A stretch of 25,816 nucleotides of DNA from an uncultured Candidatus Saccharibacteria bacterium (GCA_948571325.1 CAOZKB010000006.1:1-25816), one strand, 5' to 3'. Counted from the first letter of the stretch, positions 15,238 to 22,500 are shown. The notes: generated by a model from the sequence alone, not told the origin. Numbers and translations are program-made.

Positions 15238-15380
15238 CTAAGAGATGCCTCGGTAGCATAATTAAGGAATTTTGTCAAGACTTTTGTTAAGAAATGTTGT
15301 AATTTTTACAATAAAGTGTTGTGAATTTTACAACATTAGCTATTATTATCTTGATAAACTCCCGCTACGGTCTTCGGTAA
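15238..15380 (-). ncRNA. Ribosomal protein L10 leader with an enlarged insert
   Basis: The minus-strand leader holds both halves of the L10-leader signature known from Firmicutes: CCGAAGACCGTAGC near 15364-15377 and CTTAATTATGCTACCGAGG near 15248-15266, with GTAGC/GCTAC able to pair. The leader binds the L10(L12)4 complex and mediates feedback. The halves are separated by about 95 bases (normally much shorter, from memory). The insert contains two AT-rich dyads, TGTTGTAAAATTCACAACA (15317-15335) and TTGTAAAAATTACAA (15297-15311). TTGACA at 15273-15278 resembles a -35, but the bases 17 further on (TACCGA) belong to the leader core. Confidence 0.75.
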
Positions 15381-15388
15381 CTGGATTA

Positions 15389-15417
15389 ATTATAGCAAAG
15401 TTGGCGAGAAAAAGCAA
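15389..15417 (-). promoter_or_regulatory. Promoter of rplJ-rplL
   Basis: TTGCTT (15412-15417), 17-base spacer ending TTTGC, TATAAT (15389-15394). It is nearly a copy of the rplA promoter at 17512-17540. Predicted +1 is about 15382, just before the L10 leader. Confidence 0.85.
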
Positions 15418-15461
15418 GGAGTGTTTTTATGGTTTTACTGGTGAGGGTGGGTGTTTTTGGG

Positions 15462-15671
15462 TTATTTGGCAAGACAGCGGACGGAGAAACCGTGGGCGCG
15501 GACATTGAAATAGGAGGGGTAGACATTAGCGCTATTAAAAGTCTGATTGTAGGCGTAGGAAGCATTAGGGTATGCGGTAGAGGCCCAATAGAGGCTACCG
15601 TCGCCTAGATACCGCGCTGAACCGTACCAAGGACGAATATATCCCCCACGGACAAAGGAGAGAGGGTAGAG
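15462..15671 (-). pseudogene. Detached C-terminal FISUMP cassette, copy B
   Basis: The frame encodes YPLSFVRGGYIRPWYGSAR, then a variable part with LYWASTAYP and VYPS, then GFSVRCLAK and TAA. It is the C-terminal 65-70 residues of a FISUMP protein. The only upstream ATG in frame (15770) lies inside the terminator hairpin of the 128-aa gene, so I treat this as a silent or remnant cassette and not an expressed gene. It lies between that terminator and the rplJ promoter, on the same strand as both. The flanks are identical at the DNA level to copy A near base 200. Confidence 0.65.
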
Positions 15672-15760
15672 GGAGAGGTTTATGATATATGGATATTGCT
15701 TCCCTTCCCCTCTACAACTGACTACGTCATAACTCTGCGGCGTTTTCTCAAAAATAAAAT

Positions 15761-15781
15761 GGCACGCCATTTTGGCGTGCC
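15761..15781 (-). terminator. Terminator of the 128-aa gene
   Basis: Perfect 8-bp stem GGCACGCC / GGCGTGCC with a 5-base loop, followed on the minus strand by ATTTTATTTTT; 14 bases after the stop codon. Confidence 0.85.
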
Positions 15782-15794
15782 GGGTGTTGAAAGG

Positions 15795-16181
15795 TCAAAA
15801 GTAGAGGATGATATCCTCCGGTCTATAGGCGACTTTGATGTTTCCGTTTATCCCACTAGGCGCGACCTGGTGGCAGAATCCGATAAACTGATACCATCGG
15901 TAGGAGTCCTGATAGCCTTTATATGGCGCCCACATGTACTTAATCCAGCCGGTGATCTTGTAGTTACTGGGCTGACTCTTCACTGGCTCGCAGGTGCGGA
16001 ATCGCATAGGTAGCGGAATTGGCACGGTACTACCGCGAATTTCGCCGAGTAGATGCTGTTTCGACTTTATGAATACCATGATCTCGGTTTCATCTTGCTG
16101 CTCAACGGTTTCCTTAATATCTGCTATTCCCAGTTTGTAATCCGAAATAGCGATTTTTTTGAAACAAATTTTGCTCTGCAT
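15795..16181 (-). CDS. Hypothetical 128-aa protein
   Basis: I do not recognise this protein. It has no signal peptide or membrane segment, is rich in aromatic residues in its second half (WIKYMWAPYKGYQDSYRWYQFIGF) and has scattered Cys (residues 6, 64, 104). It starts at ATG with AGGAGG seven bases upstream and ends just before a strong terminator. It has its own promoter and a leader of about 160 bases, so it is an independent unit placed between rplA and rplJ. The promoter and Shine-Dalgarno contexts match those of the 218-aa gene. Confidence 0.65.
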   Translation of the reverse strand: MQSKICFKKIAISDYKLGIADIKETVEQQDETEIMVFIKSKQHLLGEIRGSTVPIPLPMRFRTCEPVKSQPSNYKITGWIKYMWAPYKGYQDSYRWYQFIGFCHQVAPSGINGNIKVAYRPEDIILYF

Positions 16182-16214
16182 ATATTCCCTCCTTTGATAT
16201 ATAATGAAATTGTT

Positions 16215-16259
16215 TCAATGGGTTACGATGGGGCTACTTCTATATTTTTTGGTGCTCAA
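16215..16259 (-). other. Possible 14-codon leader ORF with sequestered SD
   Basis: AAGGAGG is followed after six bases by TTG, opening MSTKKYRSSPIVTH and TGA. A hairpin GGTGCT / AGCACC overlaps the Shine-Dalgarno and the TTG. This lies in the leader of the 128-aa gene. Coding is speculative. Confidence 0.3.
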
Positions 16260-16321
16260 ATAAGCACCTCCTTTCTTAACGTTCTGCTCTATTTTTGCTT
16301 TTATTGATGATTAAAATCATT

Positions 16322-16345
16322 TTATGGAACAAAAATAGGCTTCAT
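16322..16345 (-). other. Possible leaderless mini-ORF (7 codons)
   Basis: ATG at the exact predicted +1 of the promoter at 16352-16380 opens MKPIFVP and TAA. It is comparable in position to the mini-ORFs at 13784-13864 and 19244-19270. Confidence 0.35.
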
Positions 16346-16351
16346 ACTTCT

Positions 16352-16380
16352 ATTGTAGCACACTTTGTTAAAAATGTCAA
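16352..16380 (-). promoter_or_regulatory. Sigma-70 promoter of the 128-aa gene (shared type)
   Basis: TTGACA (16375-16380), 17-base spacer ending AGTGTGC, TACAAT (16352-16357), then AGAAGTATG. Confidence 0.85.
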
Positions 16381-16462
16381 TAGAAAAAGTCTGTAAATTA
16401 GCTAAAATGACAGAAAATGGTCTAATTAGAGGGATTTTTAAGGTTTTGGAGAAAGAAAATGC

Positions 16463-16491
16463 AAAAAGTAGCACTCTCTGGGAGTGCTACT
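16463..16491 (-). terminator. Terminator of rplA
   Basis: Perfect 10-bp stem AGTAGCACTC / GAGTGCTACT with a 5-base loop, followed on the minus strand by TTTTTGC; 22 bases after the rplA stop. Confidence 0.9.
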
Positions 16492-16513
16492 AGGGTGGCT
16501 AATCTTGAACAGA

Positions 16514-17431
16514 TTAGTTATAGATGTTCTCGACCAGGATGGAAGGGCCCTGGGAAGTAGTAAGGTAAATTGACTTGACGAAGGTGCCTTTAATCGAGGC
16601 TGGGCGTTGACTTTTGAGAGAATTGAAGAAAGTCTCGGCGTTTTCGAGCAATTTAGCTTGATCGAAGTTGGTTTTGCCAAGTCCGATGTGGACGATGGCT
16701 TGCTTATCAACGCGATATTCGACTTTACCAGCTTTGGCTTCTTTGACAGCTTTTTCAAGGTCGACGGTAACGGTGCCGGCTTTTGGATTTGGCATGAGGC
16801 CTTTTGGTCCGAGTAAGCGGGCGAATTTACCGAGTTTTGGCATATAGGCTGGTGTAGAGATTAATACATCAAAATCTAATTCACCTTTTTCGAGACGCTT
16901 GAGAAAATCTTCGTCCTCAGCAATGTCAGCACCAGCGGCGGTAGCTTTTTTGGCTTCGTCGAGCGGTGCAAAAACGGCGACGCGGACGGTCTTACCGTTG
17001 CCGTGTGGTAGGACGACGGTAGAACGGATGTTCTGGTCGGCCTGGCGCGGATCAACTCCGAGACGGACGTGAGCTTCGACGGTAGCGTCAAAGTTGGCTG
17101 GGTTGGTTTCGGTGGCAAGTTTTAGAGCGTCCGCTAAAGTGTAGGCTTTGCCTTTTTCGACTAATTTAGCCTTGGCTTGATACTTTTTGCCACGGCGTTC
17201 GATTTTTGGACGAGTAATTGGGGTGGCACCGCGCGGCTTCTCGCCAGCTTCCTCAAGGGCCTTAGTTTCGGCTTTGCGGGCTTGACGTTCTTCTTCGGCT
17301 TTAACTTCTTCAAGATGTTTTTTGGATTTTTTACCGGATTTGGCAAAAGTTTCTTCGGTGGCTTCAGTTGGGGCAGTAATTTCTGGCTCGGCTGGAGCGT
17401 TGGTTTCGAGATTTTCGGTAGATTCTACCAT
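16514..17431 (-). CDS. rplA: 50S ribosomal protein L1 with long N-terminal extension
   Basis: L1 binds 23S rRNA at the mobile stalk near the E site and represses its own mRNA. The product is 305 aa against about 230 in most bacteria. The L1 core begins near residue 80 (RGKKYQAKAKLV) and contains the expected VRLGVDPRQADQNIRSTVVLPHGNGK and GLMPNPKAGTVT motifs. The extra 79 residues are acidic then basic and low in complexity (Glu/Ala/Thr/Lys), likely disordered. The start is ATG with AAAGGA seven bases upstream. It has its own promoter, a folded leader and its own terminator; rplK is not adjacent. Confidence 0.96.
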   Translation of the reverse strand: MVESTENLETNAPAEPEITAPTEATEETFAKSGKKSKKHLEEVKAEEERQARKAETKALEEAGEKPRGATPITRPKIERRGKKYQAKAKLVEKGKAYTLADALKLATETNPANFDATVEAHVRLGVDPRQADQNIRSTVVLPHGNGKTVRVAVFAPLDEAKKATAAGADIAEDEDFLKRLEKGELDFDVLISTPAYMPKLGKFARLLGPKGLMPNPKAGTVTVDLEKAVKEAKAGKVEYRVDKQAIVHIGLGKTNFDQAKLLENAETFFNSLKSQRPASIKGTFVKSIYLTTSQGPSILVENIYN

Positions 17432-17443
17432 AAAATGATCCTT

Positions 17444-17496
17444 TCTGTGGTACGGGCGAAGAGATAGTTGCTTAAATGTTTATCGCTTCTCCCACG
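17444..17496 (-). promoter_or_regulatory. Folded rplA leader, possible L1 site
   Basis: In the leader, GGGAGAAGCGATA near 17483-17495 can pair with TATCTCTTCGCCC near 17456-17468 with two mismatches. Its position between the promoter and the rplA Shine-Dalgarno fits L1 autoregulation, which is inferred. Confidence 0.4.
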
Positions 17497-17511
17497 GTTG
17501 ATATTGAATTT

Positions 17512-17540
17512 ATTATAGCAAAAGGTGAGATAAAAAGCAA
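17512..17540 (-). promoter_or_regulatory. Promoter of rplA
   Basis: TTGCTT (17535-17540), 17-base spacer ending TTTTGC, TATAAT (17512-17517). Confidence 0.85.
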
Positions 17541-17590
17541 GGGGGAGAAATGGTTGCCTTGATATAGATGAAATGGTTATGATAAAGCTG

Positions 17591-17755
17591 CATTATTGCC
17601 GGTTTGTAGTACCGATAATGTTATAGCGCCCTAGTATGCTAGGACGCTATAAAATAAATAATGAAGGGAGGTTTACAGTTGAAGTCTAACAGCTGTTAGA
17701 CTTCATTGAAAATTTCAATGAAGTAACAATTTTACGAGTAGTATAATACTACTCG
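17591..17755. repeat. Array of five hairpins/palindromes
   Basis: Within 165 bases there are a bulged CATTAT.../...ATAATG hairpin (17591-17620), TATAGCG-x-CCTAG / CTAGG-x-CGCTATA (17622-17651), a perfect 24-base palindrome centred on AGCT (17682-17705), a perfect palindrome built on CTTCATTGAA (17700-17722, which overlaps the previous one) and a perfect 21-base palindrome CGAGTAGTAT-A-ATACTACTCG (17735-17755). The last two lie in or across the 3' end of the membrane-protein gene. None has a convincing T-tract, so this is more than one terminator. Confidence 0.75.
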
Positions 17756-18434
17756 CAGTAATGAATCCGCAAAATCGATCAAGATAACCGGCAGATCCAT
17801 GTAGGCCTACGCCTAAACATTTGTCTGGATCAATTCTGCGCAGAAAATTGGTGTATATGTCTGATGTGGCATGTACACGCCGGTAATTACTACGAGAGAT
17901 GCCGAGATTTTTTTCGAAGCTACATGTGCAATATTGGCCAATGATGGCTAGAAAACCGACATTGGTAAGAATTAAATCATTGCTACTGAGTAAACTTGTG
18001 GCATATCCTAAAGTAACCATTGCGGCTGGTAGGAAGATGCGCGCTGCTAGACCGTATAGCGTGCTACCTGTATAGCGCGTAACGAAAAAACCTACCAGAT
18101 CAGATGCTGTACATAGGACCAAAATCACGAATAGCAACACTCGATAGTCGTAATTCGCTAGGCAGAGAGCTACGGCTATAGTTGCAACTTCGAGCAGACA
18201 GGCTAGTTTCTCTGCTGTTTGGCTTTGATTCGGGCCAGAAAAAAGTATATAGTGTGTTTCTAAGAACGCAAATAATAAGCCTACGGAAAAAAGCTTGGGT
18301 GAGCAGGCAATGATAACTAAACAAAGCAGATCAAAGCTTGTACCCAGGAGAATTTGCTGCGTAGAAACGCTCGATTGATAATCTACCCCCTCAATTAGAT
18401 AATCAATCATGGTTTGACCAATTCTTTCCTTCAT
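17715..18434 (-). CDS. Polytopic membrane protein of unknown function
   Basis: A 239-aa protein with about five or six hydrophobic segments, for example QILLGTSFDLLCLVIIACS and ILVLCTASDLVGFFVTR. I do not recognise the family. The ASDLVGFFVTRYTGSTLYG stretch faintly recalls the CDP-alcohol phosphatidyltransferase signature, but the pattern of Asp residues that defines that family is absent. The true start is ATG at 18434, because AAGGAGG ends eight bases upstream; the GTG at 18443 lies inside the Shine-Dalgarno. Its TGA stop is embedded in a perfect palindrome. It has its own promoter and is an accessory insert between rplK and rplA. Confidence 0.7.
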   Translation of the reverse strand: MKERIGQTMIDYLIEGVDYQSSVSTQQILLGTSFDLLCLVIIACSPKLFSVGLLFAFLETHYILFSGPNQSQTAEKLACLLEVATIAVALCLANYDYRVLLFVILVLCTASDLVGFFVTRYTGSTLYGLAARIFLPAAMVTLGYATSLLSSNDLILTNVGFLAIIGQYCTCSFEKNLGISRSNYRRVHATSDIYTNFLRRIDPDKCLGVGLHGSAGYLDRFCGFITASSIILLVKLLLH

Positions 18435-18505
18435 TTTTATCACCTCCTTAAAAAGAACTTGGGTCTGGCTAGTTTTAAGCTAACTAAAGCTAGCTCCACA
18501 TTGTC

Positions 18506-18535
18506 ATTATAGAGCAAGGAGTTTAAAAAATACAA
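18506..18535 (-). promoter_or_regulatory. Promoter of the membrane-protein gene
   Basis: TTGTAT (18530-18535), 18-base spacer, TATAAT (18506-18511). The -35 lies within the rplK terminator hairpin. A GCTAG / CTAGC hairpin follows in the leader (18468-18494). Confidence 0.5.
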
Positions 18536-18559
18536 CCCCTGTAGGCTGTATTTTTTAAA
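18522..18559 (-). terminator. Terminator after rplK
   Basis: Perfect 13-bp stem TTTAAAAAATACA / TGTATTTTTTAAA with a 12-base loop. A and T tracts on both sides make it potentially bidirectional. Confidence 0.75.
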
Positions 18560-18574
18560 AAATGTAAACTTAGG

Positions 18575-19000
18575 TTAGTCGACGACTTCAACGCCCATGG
18601 AACGAGCAGTGCCAGCGATAACTTTGACGGCGCCGTCAAGATCAATAGCGTTGAGCTGATCCATTTTGGTTTTGGCGATTTCTTCGAGTTCGGCGCGAGT
18701 GATTTTGCCAACTTTTTCGGTGTTGGGCTTGCCGCTGCCTTTTTGAATCTTGATTTTTTCGCGAATGAGGTCATCGACTGGTTGACCAAGACAGATCCAA
18801 TCAAACGTTCGATCATCGTAAACTTTGATGTGGACGATGACGTTTTTACCCATGAAATCTTTGGTGGCATCATTGAATGGGTTAATGAAATCCATCATAT
18901 TGAGACCCCATTGACCTAGAGTTGAACCAACTGGGGGTCCGGCAGTAGCTTTGCCACCTGGGATACGTAATTTAAGATTGCCAATGACTTGTTTTGCCAT
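18575..19000 (-). CDS. rplK: 50S ribosomal protein L11
   Basis: L11 binds 23S rRNA at the GTPase-associated centre. The 141-aa product is of normal length with the N-terminal LRIPGGKATAGPPVGSTLGQWGLNMMDF motif and the C-terminal rRNA-binding domain ending in GTARSMGVEVVD. The start is ATG with AAGGGAA upstream. It has its own promoter and a leader of about 100 bases containing a palindromic ATTATTATTAACGATAAT element. It is separated from nusG by two plus-strand genes and from rplA by a membrane-protein gene. Confidence 0.97.
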   Translation of the reverse strand: MAKQVIGNLKLRIPGGKATAGPPVGSTLGQWGLNMMDFINPFNDATKDFMGKNVIVHIKVYDDRTFDWICLGQPVDDLIREKIKIQKGSGKPNTEKVGKITRAELEEIAKTKMDQLNAIDLDGAVKVIAGTARSMGVEVVD

Positions 19001-19107
19001 GATATAATTCCCTTTTGTCGAGATAGCTATAATCGCAGAATTGAAGCGTTTGCGAAGTGCTCCCGAACGAATGATTATCGTTAATAATAATCGTGCGTAA
19101 CAGATTA

Positions 19108-19136
19108 ATTGTAGCGAAATGGAGAAGAATTGTCAA
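19108..19136 (-). promoter_or_regulatory. Promoter of rplK
   Basis: TTGACA (19131-19136), 17-base spacer, TACAAT (19108-19113). Predicted +1 about 19101. Confidence 0.9.
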
Positions 19137-19208
19137 GAGGAAGTAGGCTTATTAGCGGGATTTTTGCGTGACTTTGTAACTTTTGGGGCGGAGTTTGAGG
19201 CGTGAATG

Positions 19209-19237
19209 TTGACTTTTCGAACTAAGTGTGCTATAAT
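19209..19237 (+). promoter_or_regulatory. Promoter of the DUF1704 gene pair (shared type)
   Basis: TTGACT (19209-19214), 17-base spacer ending AGTGTGC, TATAAT (19232-19237), then GGAGGTATGGGG. It is divergent from the rplK promoter. The stretch from the spacer end to GTATG closely matches the promoters of the 128-aa and 218-aa genes. Confidence 0.88.
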
Positions 19238-19243
19238 GGAGGT

Positions 19244-19270
19244 ATGGGGACGTTTTTTGTTGAAAAGTAG
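19244..19270 (+). other. Possible leaderless mini-ORF (8 codons)
   Basis: ATG at the exact predicted +1 of the promoter opens MGTFFVEK and TAG. A further small frame (ATG 19345, 21 codons, MNDEASAEII...) lies at a better Shine-Dalgarno spacing than the real start at 19349 and overlaps it. Confidence 0.35.
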
Positions 19271-19348
19271 TGCTTTTGGGATGAAGAGACCTAGAAAGTA
19301 GTTTTTGACAAAAAGGACCTTAAAAATTGAGAAGGAGAGTGATCATGA

Positions 19349-20917
19349 ATGACGAAGCGAGCGCAGAGATTATTAGAGGTGATTTCTCGGGCGGATGTAA
19401 CAGTGTATGAGGTGTTGACACCGACAAATCTGGAGGAGGCAAAGGCGGCATTTCTGGCTAATCGGGAGCTTGAAGCTCCAACTTTTCGGTATGAAAAGTT
19501 GGATAGTGGCTTAGTGGATGAGAATTTGGAGGTTTTGCTGAATGTGCAGGCGGAGATTTTTCCGACGCGGGAAGATTTAACTGACAGGATGTTTAATAGT
19601 GAGGCTGTGAATTTTAGCGAAGCTGAACGACAATTATTACAGATGTGCTGGTGGGACGTTTATCATAAAAATTCCCTGTTGAGAGCCGTGCTAGATTATC
19701 ACGAAGCGCGTAAGCGTGAACGCAAGAACCTGCAAAATAGTCAGTTTTCGATGCGATATAGACTGCGCCAGGAAGAGTGTACTAGGCGGGTAGCAAAACG
19801 TTTTTATCGGCTGAACGAGGACGCTTATAGTAAGCCGGACGAAGTAACTTATCGCGGGATTTTGAGCCGACAACTGGACAAAATCGATTCGGTGGTACGC
19901 AAGGCGATGGATGAAACGGCAGATATTACGCCAGAGACGTTTTATGAACTTTTTAGCGATGTGCAGAAGGTGAAAGGCGGAGAAGTGGCGAATTATGAAA
20001 GGACCGTGAAGGCGTTATCGATGTTAAAAGTGGCTTGCGAGCTAGACTATCGCCTAAAGGACATAAAATTGCCACATGTCTATGCTGAGGCTAATTACCA
20101 TGAGGTGTCGCTGAAGGTGGTGCAGAAATTTACCGATTTGGTGAACGACAAGATGCAGAGATTTTGGCAGTATGTACCATCGAACCATGATGAATTTACG
20201 GCGCAGGAGATGTGTGAGATTTTACAGCAGATTCTGGCACGGGAGTTGGCTGGTAAGACAGCTTTTCGTGTGGAACTAGTATCGAACCGTTCAGCGTTGT
20301 CGGTGGACCAATTGGCGAGGGTGATTCAGGTGCCAAAGAATCTAGCCAAGGGTAATTATACTCCGACGCAGATGCGAGCGATGTTGGGGCATGAACTTGG
20401 CACACACGTGATGCGTGGAGTGCCATTTGAGAATTCGCCGGTGAGAATGTTGTCGACTGGTTTGCCGCACTATGAGGAGTTTGAGGAGGGCTTGGCAAAG
20501 TGTGTTGAGCAAGTCATAAAAGGTGAAATTGGGCCGACTGGTGAAGATCATTATCGCAATATTGGTCTGGCGTATTTTGACGAGAAAGATTTTCGTGAGG
20601 TGTTTGAGATTGGTTGGAGGATATTGTATCTGAAAGACTGGAAACTGGAACATGATGCGAAAAAATGTGCTGAACGTTGGGGGAAATGCCGTGATCTGGC
20701 TTTTACACAGACGATGCGGTGTTTTCGTGGTACGGGCGAGTTGGTCAATTTTAAGGATTTGATGTACTACAACGGTACACAGCGTGCTTGGCGGTATATT
20801 AGCGAACATATCGATGATGAGCCGGATGAACTTTGGCAAAACTTGTTCGGGATGGGCAAGACTGATCAGATGCGCGAAGATCATATGAGGTTAGTGCGTG
20901 AAGTGATGATGGTGTAG
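19349..20917 (+). CDS. DUF1704 / QEGLA-motif metallopeptidase, active-site intact
   Basis: A 522-aa member of the DUF1704 family (annotated in bacteria as QEGLA-motif protein; its vertebrate relatives include the tubulin tyrosine carboxypeptidase MATCAP). The zinc motif HELGTH is at 348-353 in the context LGHELGTHVMRG, and the downstream glutamate motif appears as FEEGLA (378-383). The roughly 300 N-terminal residues are helical and charged, without signal peptide or membrane segment. The substrate is unknown; the enzyme class is inferred from the motifs. The start is ATG at 19349, eleven bases after GGAG. It has its own promoter and forms a two-gene operon with a paralogue, inserted between nusG and rplK on the opposite strand. 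Confidence 0.8.
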   Translation: MTKRAQRLLEVISRADVTVYEVLTPTNLEEAKAAFLANRELEAPTFRYEKLDSGLVDENLEVLLNVQAEIFPTREDLTDRMFNSEAVNFSEAERQLLQMCWWDVYHKNSLLRAVLDYHEARKRERKNLQNSQFSMRYRLRQEECTRRVAKRFYRLNEDAYSKPDEVTYRGILSRQLDKIDSVVRKAMDETADITPETFYELFSDVQKVKGGEVANYERTVKALSMLKVACELDYRLKDIKLPHVYAEANYHEVSLKVVQKFTDLVNDKMQRFWQYVPSNHDEFTAQEMCEILQQILARELAGKTAFRVELVSNRSALSVDQLARVIQVPKNLAKGNYTPTQMRAMLGHELGTHVMRGVPFENSPVRMLSTGLPHYEEFEEGLAKCVEQVIKGEIGPTGEDHYRNIGLAYFDEKDFREVFEIGWRILYLKDWKLEHDAKKCAERWGKCRDLAFTQTMRCFRGTGELVNFKDLMYYNGTQRAWRYISEHIDDEPDELWQNLFGMGKTDQMREDHMRLVREVMMV

Positions 20918-20939
20918 ATTCAGAGAATGGAGGACAAGG

Positions 20940-22385
20940 ATGAATTATAAGGAAGTTTTGCGGGAGTTAGATGAGATGAACGTGCCTGTGCTACATCAGT
21001 TGCAGGCAACAAATTTGGCGGAAGCCGAGGAAGAATTTTTGGCGCAGCCGGAGCTAACGCGGCCGAATTTTGAGTATGGGAACTTAGATCGAGTATTAGT
21101 GGATAGAAATTTGTCCAAGATAAAGGCAGAAGGGCCGAGATTTTTGCCAGTTGGTTATGATGACTACGAGTCAAAGCTGCTAGAAGAATACGGTAATGAA
21201 GTTTTCCGAAAGAATAGATTACTTCAGTGTGCGTATAACTATAATAATTTGACTGGCGATTCCGTTGCTGATTATTTAGTAGATCGTATGGAGCATGGGG
21301 ATGCTCTCTACGCGCTTAACAGCAAATTGTACGGTGAACCGGATCGAGCAACTTTTATGAAACTTTTGCAGGCGCAATTGCAGTTTATCTTGGGTAATTT
21401 TCAGATGCAAGGTTTGCGGACTACGCGACGAGGATTGGAGGCTATGCAGGCGTATGTACGTTTGTTGGAGTTGCTGACGGAGGCTGGCGTGGTGGTAAAG
21501 CCTTTTGATGAATATTATGATGCATATATGAATAAAGAGTTGCTATGGGTGAAGGATGAAATTGAACAGAAGTTTCAGGCTTTGCTGTCACAGAAAATGA
21601 ATGTACTTTTTCGGCATATCCCGCAGGGGAGTAAATTTTATTCTATGGAGGAAACAAAAGCGTTGCTCGAAAAAATTATCAACGAGGTGTTGCCGACTGA
21701 AACTAATTTCCGAGTTGAAATTGTGCCGGGTAAGACAGCAATCAGCGTTAACCAGTTTGAGCGAATCTTTAAATTGCCGGGCGAACGTGATGGCTACAGC
21801 GTGGCTGATTTGAAGAACTTAGTACTTGGTAAAATGTTTTTGGCGCGTATGTTGCGCAGTGTACCGTTTGAAAACTCGGACTACAAAGTGTTGTCAGTGG
21901 GAGTGCCGGGCTATCTGCACTTTGAGGAGGGGTTGGCAAGTTGCATAGGGCAAGCATTGAGAGGTACTGGAAGCTATGTTGAGGCTGATCATTATGTGAA
22001 TATCGGTTTGGCATATTTTTATCAGCTAAGTTTTCGCAGAGTAATGGAAATACGGACTTTGTTGAATTTTTTGCAGGACTGTCGCTGCTTATTGGATGAT
22101 AATGCAGCCTGTTGGCGGACGCGTCAACACGAAGCGTTTTTGCAGACAACGCGCTGTTTTCGTGGTACTGATACATTTCCTTGTTTTAAGGACTTAATGA
22201 TTTACACTGGATCGGTGAAAGTTTGGCGATATATTGCTGAGAAAATTGACCATCCGAATGAATTATGGCAGGATTTGTTCTTGTACGGTAAGACAGATTC
22301 GACGCTGGAGTGGCAGAAAAATATTGCGCGTTATCACGCGGACAAAGTAACTCTGGAGAAGTGGCAAAAATTCTGGGAAATATAA
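20940..22385 (+). CDS. DUF1704 paralogue with degenerate active site
   Basis: A 481-aa paralogue of the preceding protein. The aligned region is clear: LGHELGTHVMRGVPFENSP in the first gene corresponds to LGKMFLARMLRSVPFENSD here, so HELGTH has become KMFLAR (298-303) and both zinc His and the catalytic Glu are gone. The later FEEGLA motif, the CFRGT motif and the KDLM...WRYI block near the C terminus are kept. It is therefore predicted to be a pseudoenzyme that may regulate or pair with its neighbour. The ATG has GGAGG six bases upstream; the gap to the first gene is 22 bases. A terminator follows at 22469. Confidence 0.8.
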   Translation: MNYKEVLRELDEMNVPVLHQLQATNLAEAEEEFLAQPELTRPNFEYGNLDRVLVDRNLSKIKAEGPRFLPVGYDDYESKLLEEYGNEVFRKNRLLQCAYNYNNLTGDSVADYLVDRMEHGDALYALNSKLYGEPDRATFMKLLQAQLQFILGNFQMQGLRTTRRGLEAMQAYVRLLELLTEAGVVVKPFDEYYDAYMNKELLWVKDEIEQKFQALLSQKMNVLFRHIPQGSKFYSMEETKALLEKIINEVLPTETNFRVEIVPGKTAISVNQFERIFKLPGERDGYSVADLKNLVLGKMFLARMLRSVPFENSDYKVLSVGVPGYLHFEEGLASCIGQALRGTGSYVEADHYVNIGLAYFYQLSFRRVMEIRTLLNFLQDCRCLLDDNAACWRTRQHEAFLQTTRCFRGTDTFPCFKDLMIYTGSVKVWRYIAEKIDHPNELWQDLFLYGKTDSTLEWQKNIARYHADKVTLEKWQKFWEI

Positions 22386-22468
22386 GACTTTTGGGCGATG
22401 TTTCAGTTATTTCGCTTCGGGGATTAGGCGTCTGATTGGCTTAAAATCACTCTAGTATATTAAGAAAT

Positions 22469-22500
22469 GAGCTCAGCTTTTGGCTGGGCTCAATTTTTTG
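22469..22500 (+). terminator. Terminator of the DUF1704 operon
   Basis: Stem GAGCTCAGC / GCTGGGCTC (9 bp, one G-U), loop TTTTG, followed by AATTTTTTG. The remaining bases up to 22624 show no gene. Confidence 0.85.

Noticed and set aside
15250..15278. TTGACA-17-TACCGA as a second rplJ promoter
   Set aside because: The supposed -10 is the conserved GCTACCGAGG core of the L10 leader; a better promoter lies at 15389-15417.
15462..15770. 102-aa ORF read as a complete small gene starting at ATG 15770
   Set aside because: The ATG lies within the terminator hairpin of the 128-aa gene and has no ribosome binding site; only the last 65-70 residues show FISUMP character.
17715..18434. CDP-alcohol phosphatidyltransferase
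   Set aside because: Only a faint match in one segment; the required Asp pattern is missing.
20342..20884. 180-aa ORF antisense to the DUF1704 gene
   Set aside because: It is the antisense shadow of a well-supported coding region, with no initiation signals.
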